Assembly: GCF_018397995.1 (NCBI RefSeq)
Contig: NZ_BBQH01000028.1
Coordinates: 1 to 64,000 of the forward strand
DNA: 64,000 nucleotides
Direction of reading: 5' to 3'
Origin: Rhizomonospora bruguierae
Lineage (GTDB): Bacteria > Actinomycetota > Actinomycetes > Mycobacteriales > Micromonosporaceae
The notes beneath the pieces were generated by a model. It had not been told where the DNA came from. It did not search any database and saw only the letters and a program-made list of their open reading frames with translations. Below, in pieces: positions 49,699 through 58,246 of the stretch (positions are counted from its first letter, which is position 1; each line of letters opens with the position of its first letter). The translations under genes and the position numbers were made by a program.

Positions 49699-50808
49699 TC
49701 AGGCAGAGAGCGCGGCGGCGAACTCGTGGATGTCCCGGGCCAGCACCTCCGGCTCCTCGTGCGGCGCGAAGTGCCCGCCCCGGTCAAAGCGGCTGTAGCG
49801 GACAACACGGTAGGTCCGCTCGGCGTACTCCCGCGGCGGCACGGAGATGTCGTACGGGAACGCGGCCACAGCGGTCGCCACGTCGCCCATCGCGGGCCGC
49901 GGCGTCGGATGCGCCACGTGGTCGAAGTAGGGCCGGAACGACGTGCCGATCGTGTTGGTGAACCAGTAGAGCGATGCCTGCACCAGGATCTCGTCATCGG
50001 TCCATCGAGTGCTTACGTCTCCGCCGCTGTCGCTCCACCCGCGGTACTTCTCAAGGATCCAGGCCAGCAGACCGGCCGGCGAGTCGCTCAGGCCGTACGC
50101 CAACGTCAGCGGTCGAGTCTGCTGCTGATGCTCGTAGGCGCCGCCGTCACTGGTCCAGGACTCGATCCCGGACAGGTAGGCTGCCTCGTCCGCCGTGAGG
50201 TCGCTGTGGTCGGCGGCCGCCATCACTGCCATCAGATGGATGCCGGCGACCGCCGCCGGGTGGGCGGCCCCGAGACGCGAGGTGATCCCGGCGCCGAGGT
50301 CACCCCCGTGCGCGAGGTATCGGTGGTAACCGAGACCGGACATGAGGCGGTGCCAGAGCTCGTACGTCGGAACCGCGGCCGGAGCCCCGGCGGGCTGATC
50401 GGAAAAGGTGAATCCGGGCAGAGACGGTACGACGACGTCGTGGCCGAGGCCGGCGAGCCGGTGCGCCAGCGGTATCATCTCGGCGAAGGTGCTCGGCCAC
50501 CCGTTGGTGAGGATCGTCGGAAGACCCGTCGGCTCCTCCGCCCGCGCGTGGAGGAAGTGCACCCGCTGTCCACCGACCGTCGCGATTCGCTGTGGCTCAG
50601 CATTCAGGCGTCGCTCGTGGCTGCGCCAGTCGAATCCGTGGGCCCAGTAGTCGACCAGGCGTGCCAGGACGGCACGGTCGGTTCCCGCCGACCACGCGGG
50701 CTCGGGCCACGGCCGGGGCCAACGCGTCGACGACAGGCGACGGCGTAGATCCGCGACGTCGTCCTCCGGCACCGCGATGGCGAACTCGGCAACCTCGAGT
50801 TTGCGCAC
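49699..50808 (-). CDS. Epoxide hydrolase (alpha/beta fold, EHN type)
   Basis: A 369-residue enzyme: an N-terminal EHN lid (about 5-110; VPEDDVADLRRRLSSTRWPRPW, in part), oxyanion motif NGWPSTFAEM, nucleophile Asp in AHGGDLGAGITS and His in RGGHFAPHEEPEV. It hydrolyses epoxides to diols. The N-terminal domain is typical of the soluble/microsomal epoxide hydrolase family. It lies downstream of an SDR on the same strand, with a 54-bp gap. Confidence 0.88.
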   Translation of the reverse strand: MRKLEVAEFAIAVPEDDVADLRRRLSSTRWPRPWPEPAWSAGTDRAVLARLVDYWAHGFDWRSHERRLNAEPQRIATVGGQRVHFLHARAEEPTGLPTILTNGWPSTFAEMIPLAHRLAGLGHDVVVPSLPGFTFSDQPAGAPAAVPTYELWHRLMSGLGYHRYLAHGGDLGAGITSRLGAAHPAAVAGIHLMAVMAAADHSDLTADEAAYLSGIESWTSDGGAYEHQQQTRPLTLAYGLSDSPAGLLAWILEKYRGWSDSGGDVSTRWTDDEILVQASLYWFTNTIGTSFRPYFDHVAHPTPRPAMGDVATAVAAFPYDISVPPREYAERTYRVVRYSRFDRGGHFAPHEEPEVLARDIHEFAAALSA

Positions 50809-50862
50809 GCTTCCACCTTCTCTGAATGCTCCGGGGATGCCCGAGCGCGGGCGCCGGCGGCA

Positions 50863-51801
50863 CTACTGCCCGAGCACCCGGGACTCGCCGGTAGCGGTCT
50901 GGACGAAGTCGCGCACGCGCGCGCGGAAGGCCGGGTCCGCCGCGCCGCCGCGCACGGGCACGACGTGCAGCCGGCGGTCCCGGCGCCGCAGCGCGGGCCC
51001 GACGAAGACGCCCTGAACCACATCCCGCGAGGTCGCCGACCAGATCACCGACCGCGCCGCATCGTCCGCCGGCCTGGCGAGCCTGCTCAGGACGACCGCC
51101 GCGATCGCCTTGGTCACCACGTTGTCGGCCTGAGCCGCCATCGCGGTCGCAGCGACGCCCGGGTGGGCGATCACCGAACGCACCGGCGAACCAGCCGCCG
51201 CCAGCCGCTCGCCGAGGTCGACCGCGTAGGCCGCCGCCGCGATCTTGGAGCCCCGGTAGGCGGCGAGCTGGCGGAACCGTGCCGGGTCGCCGACCGCACC
51301 GAGATCGGGCATCGCCTGCGTACGCTGCGAGAAATTGGATCCGACGAGTACCACCCGGGGGTCGGGCCCGGTCAGCTGAGGCAACACCCGCTCGGCAAGC
51401 CACGCGGCGCCGACCAGGTTGGTCGCGTAGGTGAGCTCGACCCCGTCGCGGCTCAGGGCGAACCGGGAAGCGCTGATGCCGGCGTTGTTGACCAGCGCGC
51501 CCAGGGCCACGCCGTCGCCGGCCAACTCCGCGGCGAAGGCATCGATCGAGCGCAGGTCGGACACATCGAGCGGCCGCGCCTCCACCCTGCCGGAGGACCC
51601 GCCGTCGAGGCCGTCGGTGAGCCGCGGGATCAGCGCCGACATCTTCGCCACGTTCCGCACGCCGGCGATCACCGTCGCCCCGGCCCGGACCAGACTTTTG
51701 GTCACCTCCAAGCCGACACCACTGCTCGCACCGGTCACGACCACGGTCCGCCCGCCCTGGTCGGCCAGGTCGCCGGTGTCCCACTCGAACTCTCGCACCA
51801 T
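50863..51801 (-). CDS. Short-chain dehydrogenase/reductase
   Basis: A 312-residue SDR: Rossmann motif VVTGASSGVGLEV, NNAG motif LVNNAGISASR, and an active-site region SNFSQR...AYRGSKIAA (Tyr-x3-Lys). Such larger SDRs resemble retinol- or protochlorophyllide-type reductases. It has a promoter region shared in sequence with the monooxygenase gene at 55029, including two dyad operators. Confidence 0.85.
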   Translation of the reverse strand: MVREFEWDTGDLADQGGRTVVVTGASSGVGLEVTKSLVRAGATVIAGVRNVAKMSALIPRLTDGLDGGSSGRVEARPLDVSDLRSIDAFAAELAGDGVALGALVNNAGISASRFALSRDGVELTYATNLVGAAWLAERVLPQLTGPDPRVVLVGSNFSQRTQAMPDLGAVGDPARFRQLAAYRGSKIAAAAYAVDLGERLAAAGSPVRSVIAHPGVAATAMAAQADNVVTKAIAAVVLSRLARPADDAARSVIWSATSRDVVQGVFVGPALRRRDRRLHVVPVRGGAADPAFRARVRDFVQTATGESRVLGQ

Positions 51802-51854
51802 TCCTCCATTACGCCGTCCCGAGCGGCTCGGCGATGGTCACATGCCTGTCTTCT

Positions 51855-51960
51855 TCTTTGTCGGGACGGCACCAGCCTGCGCGGACGCACCGGGCGGCAA
51901 CCAGGGAAGGGACTTCCCTGGTACGTGCGCCGGGGCAGCCAGGGAAACCTCTTCCCTGCC
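51855..51960. promoter_or_regulatory. Conserved promoter segment with two CAGGGAA-N5-TTCCCTG dyads
   Basis: The segment from 51855 (tctttgtcgggacgg, then accagcctg) to 51922 resembles 55373-55440 nearly base for base. Dyad 1 at 51902-51920 (extended arms 51900-51909 and 51913-51922) and dyad 2 at 51940-51958 share CAGGGAA-N5-TTCCCTG. They lie between the divergent SDR and isochorismatase genes, a natural place for an operator controlling both. Confidence 0.75.
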
Positions 51961-52039
51961 ACGTGGGCGATCGGGGTGCTGCGATGTGACGCAAGGCCAC
52001 CAACAACGGGGCAGCCACGAGACGACCCGGGGAGTTCTG

Positions 52040-52624
52040 ATGCCACTCAACCTGTTCACGCCCGACGACACCGCGATCCTGCTCATCGACCACCAGATCG
52101 GCACGATGAGCTGGGTCCGCTCCACCGAGCACGCCGAGATGCTGGCCAACGCCGTCGCGCTGGCCAAGGCCGCCAAAGCCCTCGACCTTCCGCTCGTCCT
52201 GACGACGTCCTTGGAGGACCACGACCAGGGTCCCCTGGCGCCCGAGATCGCCGTCGTCGCCCCCGATGAGTACGCCGCCCGCATTCAGCGCATCGGCGTG
52301 GTCAACGCCATGGACGACCCTGCCTTCGCAGCCGCCGTTGCCGCGGCCGGCCGCCGCAACCTGGTCATCGCCGGGGTCACCAACGACGTCTGCACGGTAT
52401 ATCCGACCCTGACCGCGCTCGACCAGGGCTACCAGGTCCAGGTCGTCGCCGACGCCGGCGGATCGATGAGCACCCAGGCAGACGAGGTCGCCCTACGGCG
52501 GATGGAGAACGCCGGCGCCGGGATCACCTCCACCAACATGATCCTCACCGAACTCGCCAAGAGCTGGGCCAGCCCCGCCGGCCAGGCCCTGATCCCGGTC
52601 GTCGGCGAGTTGATCCCCTCATGA
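52040..52624 (+). CDS. Isochorismatase-family cysteine hydrolase
   Basis: A 194-residue hydrolase with the Asp-Lys-Cys triad layout of the family: ILLIDHQIG carries the Asp and GVTNDVCTVYPTL the Cys; the cis-peptide region VIAGVTNDV is typical. The closest groups act on small amides such as nicotinamide or are uncharacterised. ATG 52040 has GGGGAG upstream. It overlaps the hydrolase stub by ATGA and heads a three-gene unit. Confidence 0.85.
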   Translation: MPLNLFTPDDTAILLIDHQIGTMSWVRSTEHAEMLANAVALAKAAKALDLPLVLTTSLEDHDQGPLAPEIAVVAPDEYAARIQRIGVVNAMDDPAFAAAVAAAGRRNLVIAGVTNDVCTVYPTLTALDQGYQVQVVADAGGSMSTQADEVALRRMENAGAGITSTNMILTELAKSWASPAGQALIPVVGELIPS

Positions 52625-52962
52625 CCACCGGCGGTTCCGACCCGCTCCCGGACGGCTTCACCCGCTACTCCGGCACGGCCGCGCTCAAGGCAGGGTTCGC
52701 GCACTACCGCACGCTCCTTGACGACGGCCAGGCCAACAGGGCCTGGTACGCGGCCGGTGGCCGCCTCCGCATGCCGACCCTGGCGGTCGGCGGGGAGCAT
52801 GCCGCCGGCTCCCGCCTGGCCGAGGCCCTGCGCGACGTAGCACCCGGAGTGGCCGCCGGCGTCGTACCCGGTAGCGGTCACTTCGTCGCAGAGGAGAACC
52901 CGGAAGCCCTCCTCGCGATCATCACCCCCTTCCTCACGCGCACGACCGGAGCAGGCTCATGA
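52621..52962 (+). CDS. C-terminal stub of alpha/beta hydrolase
   Basis: A 113-residue protein matching only the C-terminal part of epoxide-hydrolase-like alpha/beta hydrolases: FAHYRTLLDD, MPTLAVGGEHAAG and VPGSGHFVAEENPEALL (the His of the triad). The first 170-200 residues, including the nucleophile, are absent. It is nonetheless in frame and translationally coupled at both ends (ATGA overlaps). Either a decaying gene kept in the operon or a small protein with a new role. Confidence 0.7.
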   Translation: MTTGGSDPLPDGFTRYSGTAALKAGFAHYRTLLDDGQANRAWYAAGGRLRMPTLAVGGEHAAGSRLAEALRDVAPGVAAGVVPGSGHFVAEENPEALLAIITPFLTRTTGAGS

Positions 52963-53426
52963 GCATCCCGTACCTGGCCCAGTCCGACCAGCACCAAGCG
53001 CTGGAGTGGCTTGACGGCGGCACCCTCTCCCTGCTGCTCGACGGGGCCGCAACCGGCGGCAGCCTCACCGTCGGCCGATTCGCCGTGTCCAAGGACGAGG
53101 CGCCACCGTTCCACATGCACACCCGCGAGGACGAGGTGTTCCTCCTCCTGCGGGGCACCGCCCTCGTGTGGGCGGGTGAGGAACAGTTGGAGCTGGCCGA
53201 AGGCGGCATCGTCTACCTGCCCCGCAACATCCCGCACGGCTACCGCGTCACCTCGGCCACCGCGGACCTCTTGATGATCTGCACGCCGGCCGGCATCGAG
53301 GGCATGTTCCGCCAGGCCGGCCGCGACCGCGCCACCCCGCGCCCCGACGGCTTCGAGATCGACCCGGCCGTCCTGGCGCAGGCCGCCGACGAGTACGGGC
53401 AGGTCATCGTCGGGCCGCCACGCTGA
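52959..53426 (+). CDS. Cupin-domain protein
   Basis: A 155-residue single-domain cupin: PFHMHTREDEVFLLLRG (metal-binding His, His and Glu) and YLPRNIPHGYRV (second His motif). Cupins of this type act as dioxygenases, isomerases or ligand binders. It overlaps the hydrolase stub by ATGA and ends the short operon. Confidence 0.85.
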   Translation: MSIPYLAQSDQHQALEWLDGGTLSLLLDGAATGGSLTVGRFAVSKDEAPPFHMHTREDEVFLLLRGTALVWAGEEQLELAEGGIVYLPRNIPHGYRVTSATADLLMICTPAGIEGMFRQAGRDRATPRPDGFEIDPAVLAQAADEYGQVIVGPPR

Positions 53427-53568
53427 ACGTTCCACGTGCCGACCGAGGAGACGGGTCGGTGTCGGCTTCCTCGTCGAAGATCCCGAGCACGGCGAACCGG
53501 GCGGTCAGATCATCGACCCACTGTGCCGGTGTCAAACGTCTGGCGGGAATCTCTTACCCACAAGTAAA

Positions 53569-53619
53569 TGGACGGTGAGTCCACATCAGTACTTATATGT
53601 ACGTGGCGTCCACATCAGT
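53569..53619. promoter_or_regulatory. Operator-like repeats upstream of SDR/TetR genes
   Basis: A 5-bp inverted repeat tggac-N5-gtcca (53569-53583), then two identical 12-bp direct repeats gtccacatcagt at 53579-53590 and 53608-53619. Between them lies gtacttatatgtac, a GTAC palindrome in a notably AT-rich stretch. All sit just upstream of the ribosome site of the SDR at 53635, whose neighbour is a TetR regulator. Likely a promoter with TetR sites. Confidence 0.6.
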
Positions 53620-53634
53620 CGGAGGGAACCCACC

Positions 53635-54366
53635 ATGACCACCACCCGCACAGCACTCGTCACCGGCGGCTCCGGCGGCATCGGCAGCTCGGTCGTCGAG
53701 CGCCTCGCCCGGGACGGCTTCGCCGTCGCCATCCACTACGCCGGCAACGCCGACCGCGCCGAGAAGCTCGCCGCGACGGTCCGTGAGCACGGCGGCCGGG
53801 CGATCACGGTCGGCGGTGACATCGCCGACGAGGTCGCGATGGCCGCGGCGTTCGACCGCATCGACGCCGAACTCGGCGGGGTCGACGTCGTCGTCAACAC
53901 CGCCGGGATCATGCTGCTCTCGCCGATCGCGACCCTCGACCTCGCCGACCTCGATCGGATGCACCGCACGAACATCCGCGGCACGTTCGTCGTCTCCCAG
54001 CTGGCGGCCAACCGCGTACGTACCGGCGGGGCGATCATCAACTTCTCCACCTCGGTGACCCGCACTCAGCTACCGGCCTACGGCGCGTACGTCGCCTCGA
54101 AGGCCGCGGTCGAGGGGATCACCCTGATCCTGGCCCGCGAGCTGCGCGGCCGTGACATCACGGTCAACGCCGTCGCCCCCGGCCCGACCGCGACGCCCCT
54201 GTTCCTCGACGGGAAGAGCGAGGAGCTGGTCGCCCGGATCGCCTCGACGAACCCGATGGACCGCCTCGGCACGCCCTCGGACATCACCGAGACCGTCGCC
54301 TTCCTCGCCGGTCCGGCCCGCTGGGTCAACGGCCAGGTGGTGTTCACCAACGGCGGCATGGCCTGA
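53635..54366 (+). CDS. Classical short-chain dehydrogenase/reductase
   Basis: A 243-residue SDR: VTGGSGGIGSSV (NADP-binding), NTAGIMLLSP, FSTSVTR...AYGAYVASKAA (Ser, Tyr-x3-Lys) and APGPTATPLF. Similar to 3-oxoacyl reductase or glucose dehydrogenase-like proteins. GGAGGG lies upstream of ATG 53635. The downstream TetR gene, 38 bp away on the same strand, probably regulates it. Confidence 0.88.
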   Translation: MTTTRTALVTGGSGGIGSSVVERLARDGFAVAIHYAGNADRAEKLAATVREHGGRAITVGGDIADEVAMAAAFDRIDAELGGVDVVVNTAGIMLLSPIATLDLADLDRMHRTNIRGTFVVSQLAANRVRTGGAIINFSTSVTRTQLPAYGAYVASKAAVEGITLILARELRGRDITVNAVAPGPTATPLFLDGKSEELVARIASTNPMDRLGTPSDITETVAFLAGPARWVNGQVVFTNGGMA

Positions 54367-54404
54367 CCCTAGACTCGGCCCCGCACCAGCCGGAGGGAGC
54401 AGCT

Positions 54405-55010
54405 GTGACAGAGCCCGAAGCGCTTCCCGAGCGCCACGGCCGGGGCCGCCGGCCCGCCGACGAGGTCCGGGCTGACGTGCTCAAGACGGTCGGAGCGCTG
54501 CTCCTCAAGGAAGGCAGCGCCGACCTCACCTTCGAGCGCGTCGCCCGACACGCCGGCGTCAGCAAGACCACGCTCTACAAGTGGTGGCCGTCGAAGGGCG
54601 CCCTTGCCCTCGACGGCTACTTCCACGCCGTCCAGCCCGCCCTTGCCTTCCACGACACCGGCGACATCCGCGCCGACCTGGTCGACCAGCTCCGCGCGTT
54701 CGCCTACATCATGATCGCGGCGCCCGGCGGGCAGGCGCTCCTGGAACTGATCGGCCAGTCCCAGACCGACCCCGACCTCGCCACCGCGCTGCGTACGCTC
54801 TACACCTCCGAGCGCCGCCGCCTCGCCGGCGAACGCCTCACGGTTGCCCAGGAGGCGGGCCAGATCCGTGCCGACGTCGACGTCCAGGTGCTGGTCGACC
54901 AACTGTGGGGCGCGACGTACTACCGCCTGCTCGTCCCGGACGAGCCCGTCACCGACGACTTCCTCGTCGCCCTCGTCAACAACCTCCTCGACGGCATCGC
55001 GCCACGGTGA
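54405..55010 (+). CDS. TetR-family transcriptional regulator
   Basis: A 201-residue TetR regulator with HTH LTFERVARHAGVSKTTLYKWW and a C-terminal ligand domain like TetR_C_11 or AcrR types (IMIAAPGGQALLELIGQSQTDPDLA, in part). GGAGGGAGC precedes GTG 54405. It is paired with the SDR upstream; the repeats at 53569-53619 are its probable operator. Confidence 0.88.
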   Translation: MTEPEALPERHGRGRRPADEVRADVLKTVGALLLKEGSADLTFERVARHAGVSKTTLYKWWPSKGALALDGYFHAVQPALAFHDTGDIRADLVDQLRAFAYIMIAAPGGQALLELIGQSQTDPDLATALRTLYTSERRRLAGERLTVAQEAGQIRADVDVQVLVDQLWGATYYRLLVPDEPVTDDFLVALVNNLLDGIAPR

Positions 55011-55028
55011 CGGCCCGGCGGGCGGCTG

Positions 55029-55358
55029 CTATCGCGGCGGACGGAACGGGTGCAGGAACCTGACACCGTCCTCGATCGTGCCCTCCATGAGCTCCAGGAG
55101 TCGCGGGACGAGTTCGGTCATTCGCGGTGCGTTCAGGTGGCGGTGCAGCGCTTCGCGGGTCTCCCAGCGTTCGAGGATGACGAAGGTACCCGGCTCGCCC
55201 TCCACCTCGTGCGCCTCGTACTCGATGTTGCCCGGGTCATTGCGGGACGGACTGATGCCACGCGTCAGGAATGCCTTCATCTCGGCCTCCTGCCCGGGCT
55301 TGGACCGGGCCTCCCAGATCAGAGTGACGTAGCCGTCCGGCGTCGCCTTGTCGCTCAT
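55029..55358 (-). CDS. Antibiotic-biosynthesis-monooxygenase-domain protein
   Basis: A 109-residue ABM/dabB-type protein: VTLIWEARSKPGQEAEMKAFL and ERWETREALHRHLNAPRM are typical of YgiN-like quinol monooxygenases. Convergent with the TetR gene. The ATG at 55358 has AAGGA at a good distance. It shares its promoter segment with the SDR at 50863, hence it is possibly co-regulated. Confidence 0.85.
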   Translation of the reverse strand: MSDKATPDGYVTLIWEARSKPGQEAEMKAFLTRGISPSRNDPGNIEYEAHEVEGEPGTFVILERWETREALHRHLNAPRMTELVPRLLELMEGTIEDGVRFLHPFRPPR

Positions 55359-55372
55359 CACGCTTCCTTCCG

Positions 55373-55440
55373 TCTTTGTCGGGACGGAACCAGCCTGTGG
55401 GTACGCGCCGGCGGCAACCAGGTAAGTGTCTTCCCTGCCA
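55373..55440. promoter_or_regulatory. Second copy of conserved promoter segment with dyad
   Basis: Similar to 51855-51922: tctttgtcgggacgg, then accagcctg, then gcggcaaccagg and ending cttccctgcc. The dyad at 55419-55437 is CAGGTAA-N5-TTCCCTG, one mismatch from the two at 51902 and 51940. It sits upstream of the minus-strand monooxygenase and just after the end of the MmyB-like regulator gene. Confidence 0.7.
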
Positions 55441-55484
55441 GGCGCGTCGACGGCGGCGACCGTACTCGTACCGGTTGCTTCCGG

Positions 55485-56315
55485 TCAGGTCGCGGTACGC
55501 AGGCGCTCGAGTTTCTCCGCGGCGTCGCTCCCGGCCGCCGCGGTAAGGACGACGACCCTCAGGTCGGAGTCGGGGACGGTCAGCATGTCACTGTCGACGG
55601 TGACATCGCCGACGTCCGGGTGGTGAACCGTCAGTACCAGGCTCTGGTGTGCCGCCACGATTCCCTCGGCCCACAGTTCGACGAATCGTGGGCTCTCATT
55701 GCGGAGCGTCTCAAGCAGGGCCGCGAAGCCCGGATCGTCAACCGCGTACGACGCCGTGCGACGCAGGTCCGCCACGATCGCCCGCTCGAACATGTCGGCG
55801 CCGACCTCGGGATACGCGACGACCATCGACGTCTTGTTCACGAACATGTCGACCGCGAGGTTCTGCCCCGGGACCTCCATCGGCGACGGCCTGAGGAACA
55901 GCCTGTCGTGCAACGGCGTCGCCGCCAGCATCGTCCAGTCCGCCGCGAACACCGCCAGCGGCAGGTCGGCCAACCGCGCCAACATGCGCTGCACGCCCGG
56001 CGGAATGTGGTGGGAGATTCCTCCGGGGCAGGGCGTCGCCAGGCCGGCCGCCCGATAGAGCAGATCGGCCTCCGTGCGGTCGAGTTGGAGAGCTCGCGCC
56101 AGGGAAGCGACAACCTGGGGCGATGGGGTCTGCCATCGCCCCTGCTCCAACCGGGTGATGTAGTCCGAACTCACGCCGGCCAGTTGTGCCAGCTCCTCCC
56201 GGCGCAGCCCCTTGGTGCGGCGGCGCCCATACGAGAGCAGCCCGACATCCGACGGGACCAGCCGCTCCCGCCACACCCGGATCAGACCGGCGAGCGAGTG
56301 GACGTCTGAGGACAC
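55485..56315 (-). CDS. MmyB-like helix-turn-helix regulator
   Basis: A 276-residue regulator: XRE-type HTH (TKGLRREELAQLAGVSSDYITRLEQGR, in part) and an MmyB-type ligand-binding domain (about 110-270; VQRMLARLADLPLAVFAADW, HHPDVGDVTVDSDML). MmyB-like proteins often control neighbouring SDR genes. It is the best candidate to bind the CAGGGAA dyads nearby (inference). Confidence 0.88.
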   Translation of the reverse strand: MSSDVHSLAGLIRVWRERLVPSDVGLLSYGRRRTKGLRREELAQLAGVSSDYITRLEQGRWQTPSPQVVASLARALQLDRTEADLLYRAAGLATPCPGGISHHIPPGVQRMLARLADLPLAVFAADWTMLAATPLHDRLFLRPSPMEVPGQNLAVDMFVNKTSMVVAYPEVGADMFERAIVADLRRTASYAVDDPGFAALLETLRNESPRFVELWAEGIVAAHQSLVLTVHHPDVGDVTVDSDMLTVPDSDLRVVVLTAAAGSDAAEKLERLRTAT

Positions 56316-56559
56316 CGCGCCATTGTATGGGGCCGTGAGCTTCGGCAGCCGTGGCGTTCACTACGGCATCGCCGTCGGACGGCCGTTGAGCGGCACCGGT
56401 CAAGGGGCGGCACGGAAACCTGCCGGGCCCGATCGTCGACGGCCTCCAGACTGGTACGAGCCTTACTAGGAAGTTCCTGGCCTGTGCACGCGCGCTCCGA
56501 CGCAACACGCTGAAGTGGTCAGGCCCGGCTCGCGGGCCCCCGGATCAAAGGCGGCCGTC

Positions 56560-57423
56560 ATGAACGCGTCCACCATCCTCGTGACCGGCGCGACCGGCAC
56601 TGTCGGTTCCGCGCTCGTCCCGGCCCTGCAAGCGCGGGGCGTCAACGTACGCGCCATGGTCCGCGACCCCACACGACCCGTTCCCGGCGTGGAGAACGTC
56701 GTGGCCGATCTCACCGACGCCGACTCGATCACCGCCGCGCTCACCGGTGTCGACGCCGTATTCCTCAACAGCCCCTCGGCCGAGGCCGCTGCCCGGCTCC
56801 AGATCCGCTTCGCCGACCTCGCCCGCGACGCGGGCATCGACCGGCTCGTCCTGCTCTCCCAGTACGCCGCCGACCTCGACTCACCGGTGCGGTTCCTGCG
56901 CTGGCACGCCCGGGTCGAGGCACACGTCCGGCGGCTCGGCATCAACCACACGATCCTGCGACCCAACCTGTACATGCAGGCCCTCGTCGGCTTCGCCGAA
57001 ACCATCGCGCAGGGCTGGTTCGCCGCACCGATCGGGAACGCCGCTGTCAGCATCATCGATACCCGTGACATCGCGGCGGCTGCCGCCGCCACGCTCAGCG
57101 ACCCGGCGACCGCCGGCCGCACCTACACCCTGACCGGCCCACGGGCGGTCACCCACACCCAGATCGCGCAAGCGCTCTCGCAGGCGACCGGCCAGCCGGT
57201 CACCTTCCAGGACGTGCCGGCCGAGCAGTTCGCCCAGGCGCTGCGCGGTGTCCTGCCGCCCTGGCAGCTCGACGGGCTGGTTGAGGACTACGCCCACTAC
57301 GCCCGCGGCGAGGCCAGCGAGGTGCACACCTCCGTCACCGATCTGACCGGACGCCTCCCGCGCGACATCACCACCTTCGCCGCCGACCACGCCGGGCTCT
57401 TCGCCGCCCGCGCCAACGCGTGA
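56560..57423 (+). CDS. NmrA-like NAD(P)-binding protein
   Basis: A 287-residue atypical SDR of the NmrA/HSCARG type: TILVTGATGTVGSALVPAL, a long middle region with RLVLLSQYAADLDSP and a C-terminal VTHTQIAQALSQATGQPVTF. It may act as a redox sensor or reductase. ATG 56560 has AAAGG seven bases upstream. It is followed after 19 bp by another SDR. Confidence 0.85.
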   Translation: MNASTILVTGATGTVGSALVPALQARGVNVRAMVRDPTRPVPGVENVVADLTDADSITAALTGVDAVFLNSPSAEAAARLQIRFADLARDAGIDRLVLLSQYAADLDSPVRFLRWHARVEAHVRRLGINHTILRPNLYMQALVGFAETIAQGWFAAPIGNAAVSIIDTRDIAAAAAATLSDPATAGRTYTLTGPRAVTHTQIAQALSQATGQPVTFQDVPAEQFAQALRGVLPPWQLDGLVEDYAHYARGEASEVHTSVTDLTGRLPRDITTFAADHAGLFAARANA

Positions 57424-57442
57424 CCGAGGAGAAGACGAGCAC

Positions 57443-58111
57443 ATGGAAATCAAGGATCAGACTGTCCTGGTGACCGGGGCGAACCGCGGGCTCGGCCGGC
57501 ACTTTGTCACCGAGCTGCTGGACCGGGGAGCGGCGAAGGTGTACGCGACCGCCCGGAACCCTGAGCCGGTCGACGTGCCGGAGGCGGTGCCGCTGCGCCT
57601 GGACGTGACCGACGACGCGTCGGTACAGGCGGCCGCAGCGGCGGCGGGCGACGTGACCCTGCTGATCAACAACGCCGGGGTCGCGACGCTCAGCTCGTTC
57701 ATCGGCAGCGACCTCGCGAACGCGCGGCACGAGATGGAGGTGAACTTCTGGGGCAGCCTGCGCACGGTGCGGGCCTTCGCGCCCATCCTCAACCGCAACC
57801 GTGGCGGAGCCATCCTCAATGTCCTCTCGCAGAGCGCGTTTCGGGCGTTCGGGTTCGCCGATACCTACGGGGCGGCGAAGGCGGCCGCGTGGCAGCTGAC
57901 CAACGGCGTCCGGCTGGAGCTGGCCGGGCAGGGCACGCAGGTCACCGCCCTGGCCATGGCGCTGGTGGACACGGACATGTCCGCCTGGGCGAAGCGCGAG
58001 CAGGGGTGGTCGCTGGCCGATCCGGCCGACGTGGTCCGGGCTGCGCTTGACACCAGACCGTCCGCGTGCTGCTGGACGTCGCGTTGCTCGGCCGGGAGCC
58101 GACCGGCGTGA
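57443..58111 (+). CDS. SDR with aberrant C-terminus
   Basis: A 222-residue SDR: VTGANRGLGRHFVTELL, NNAGVATLSS, VLSQSAFRAFGFADTYGAAKAAAW (Ser, Tyr-x3-Lys) and VDTDMSAWAKREQGWSLADPADVVRAALD. After this, where relatives continue with about 25 conserved residues, the sequence becomes RPSACCWTSRCSAGSRPA, a Cys/Arg/Ser-rich out-of-frame reading. The catalytic part is intact, so the enzyme could still work, but its C-terminus has been replaced by recombination or frameshift near 58040. Confidence 0.75.
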   Translation: MEIKDQTVLVTGANRGLGRHFVTELLDRGAAKVYATARNPEPVDVPEAVPLRLDVTDDASVQAAAAAAGDVTLLINNAGVATLSSFIGSDLANARHEMEVNFWGSLRTVRAFAPILNRNRGGAILNVLSQSAFRAFGFADTYGAAKAAAWQLTNGVRLELAGQGTQVTALAMALVDTDMSAWAKREQGWSLADPADVVRAALDTRPSACCWTSRCSAGSRPA

Positions 58112-58219
58112 CGGTGCTGGAGAACCTCCGGGTCTGCTTGACGCGGTCTTTGCCGCCGAACTCGCCGCCTTCGGTGGCCAGAGCCCTGAACTGGCATCGC
58201 GCTACCACCGGTCCTGATC
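58036..58219 (+). pseudogene. Fragment of an unidentified gene fused behind the SDR
   Basis: In another frame the DNA reads HQTVRVLLDVALLGREPTGV then TVLENLR, and in the third frame GLLDAVFAAELAAFGGQSPE ending RYHRS and TGA at 58217-58219. Both stretches have gene-like codon use. They seem to be parts of the C-terminus of one foreign gene carrying a frameshift. The parent family is not recognised. Confidence 0.4.
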
Positions 58220-58246
58220 CCCAGCGTTGTTCCTGACGGAACGGCG

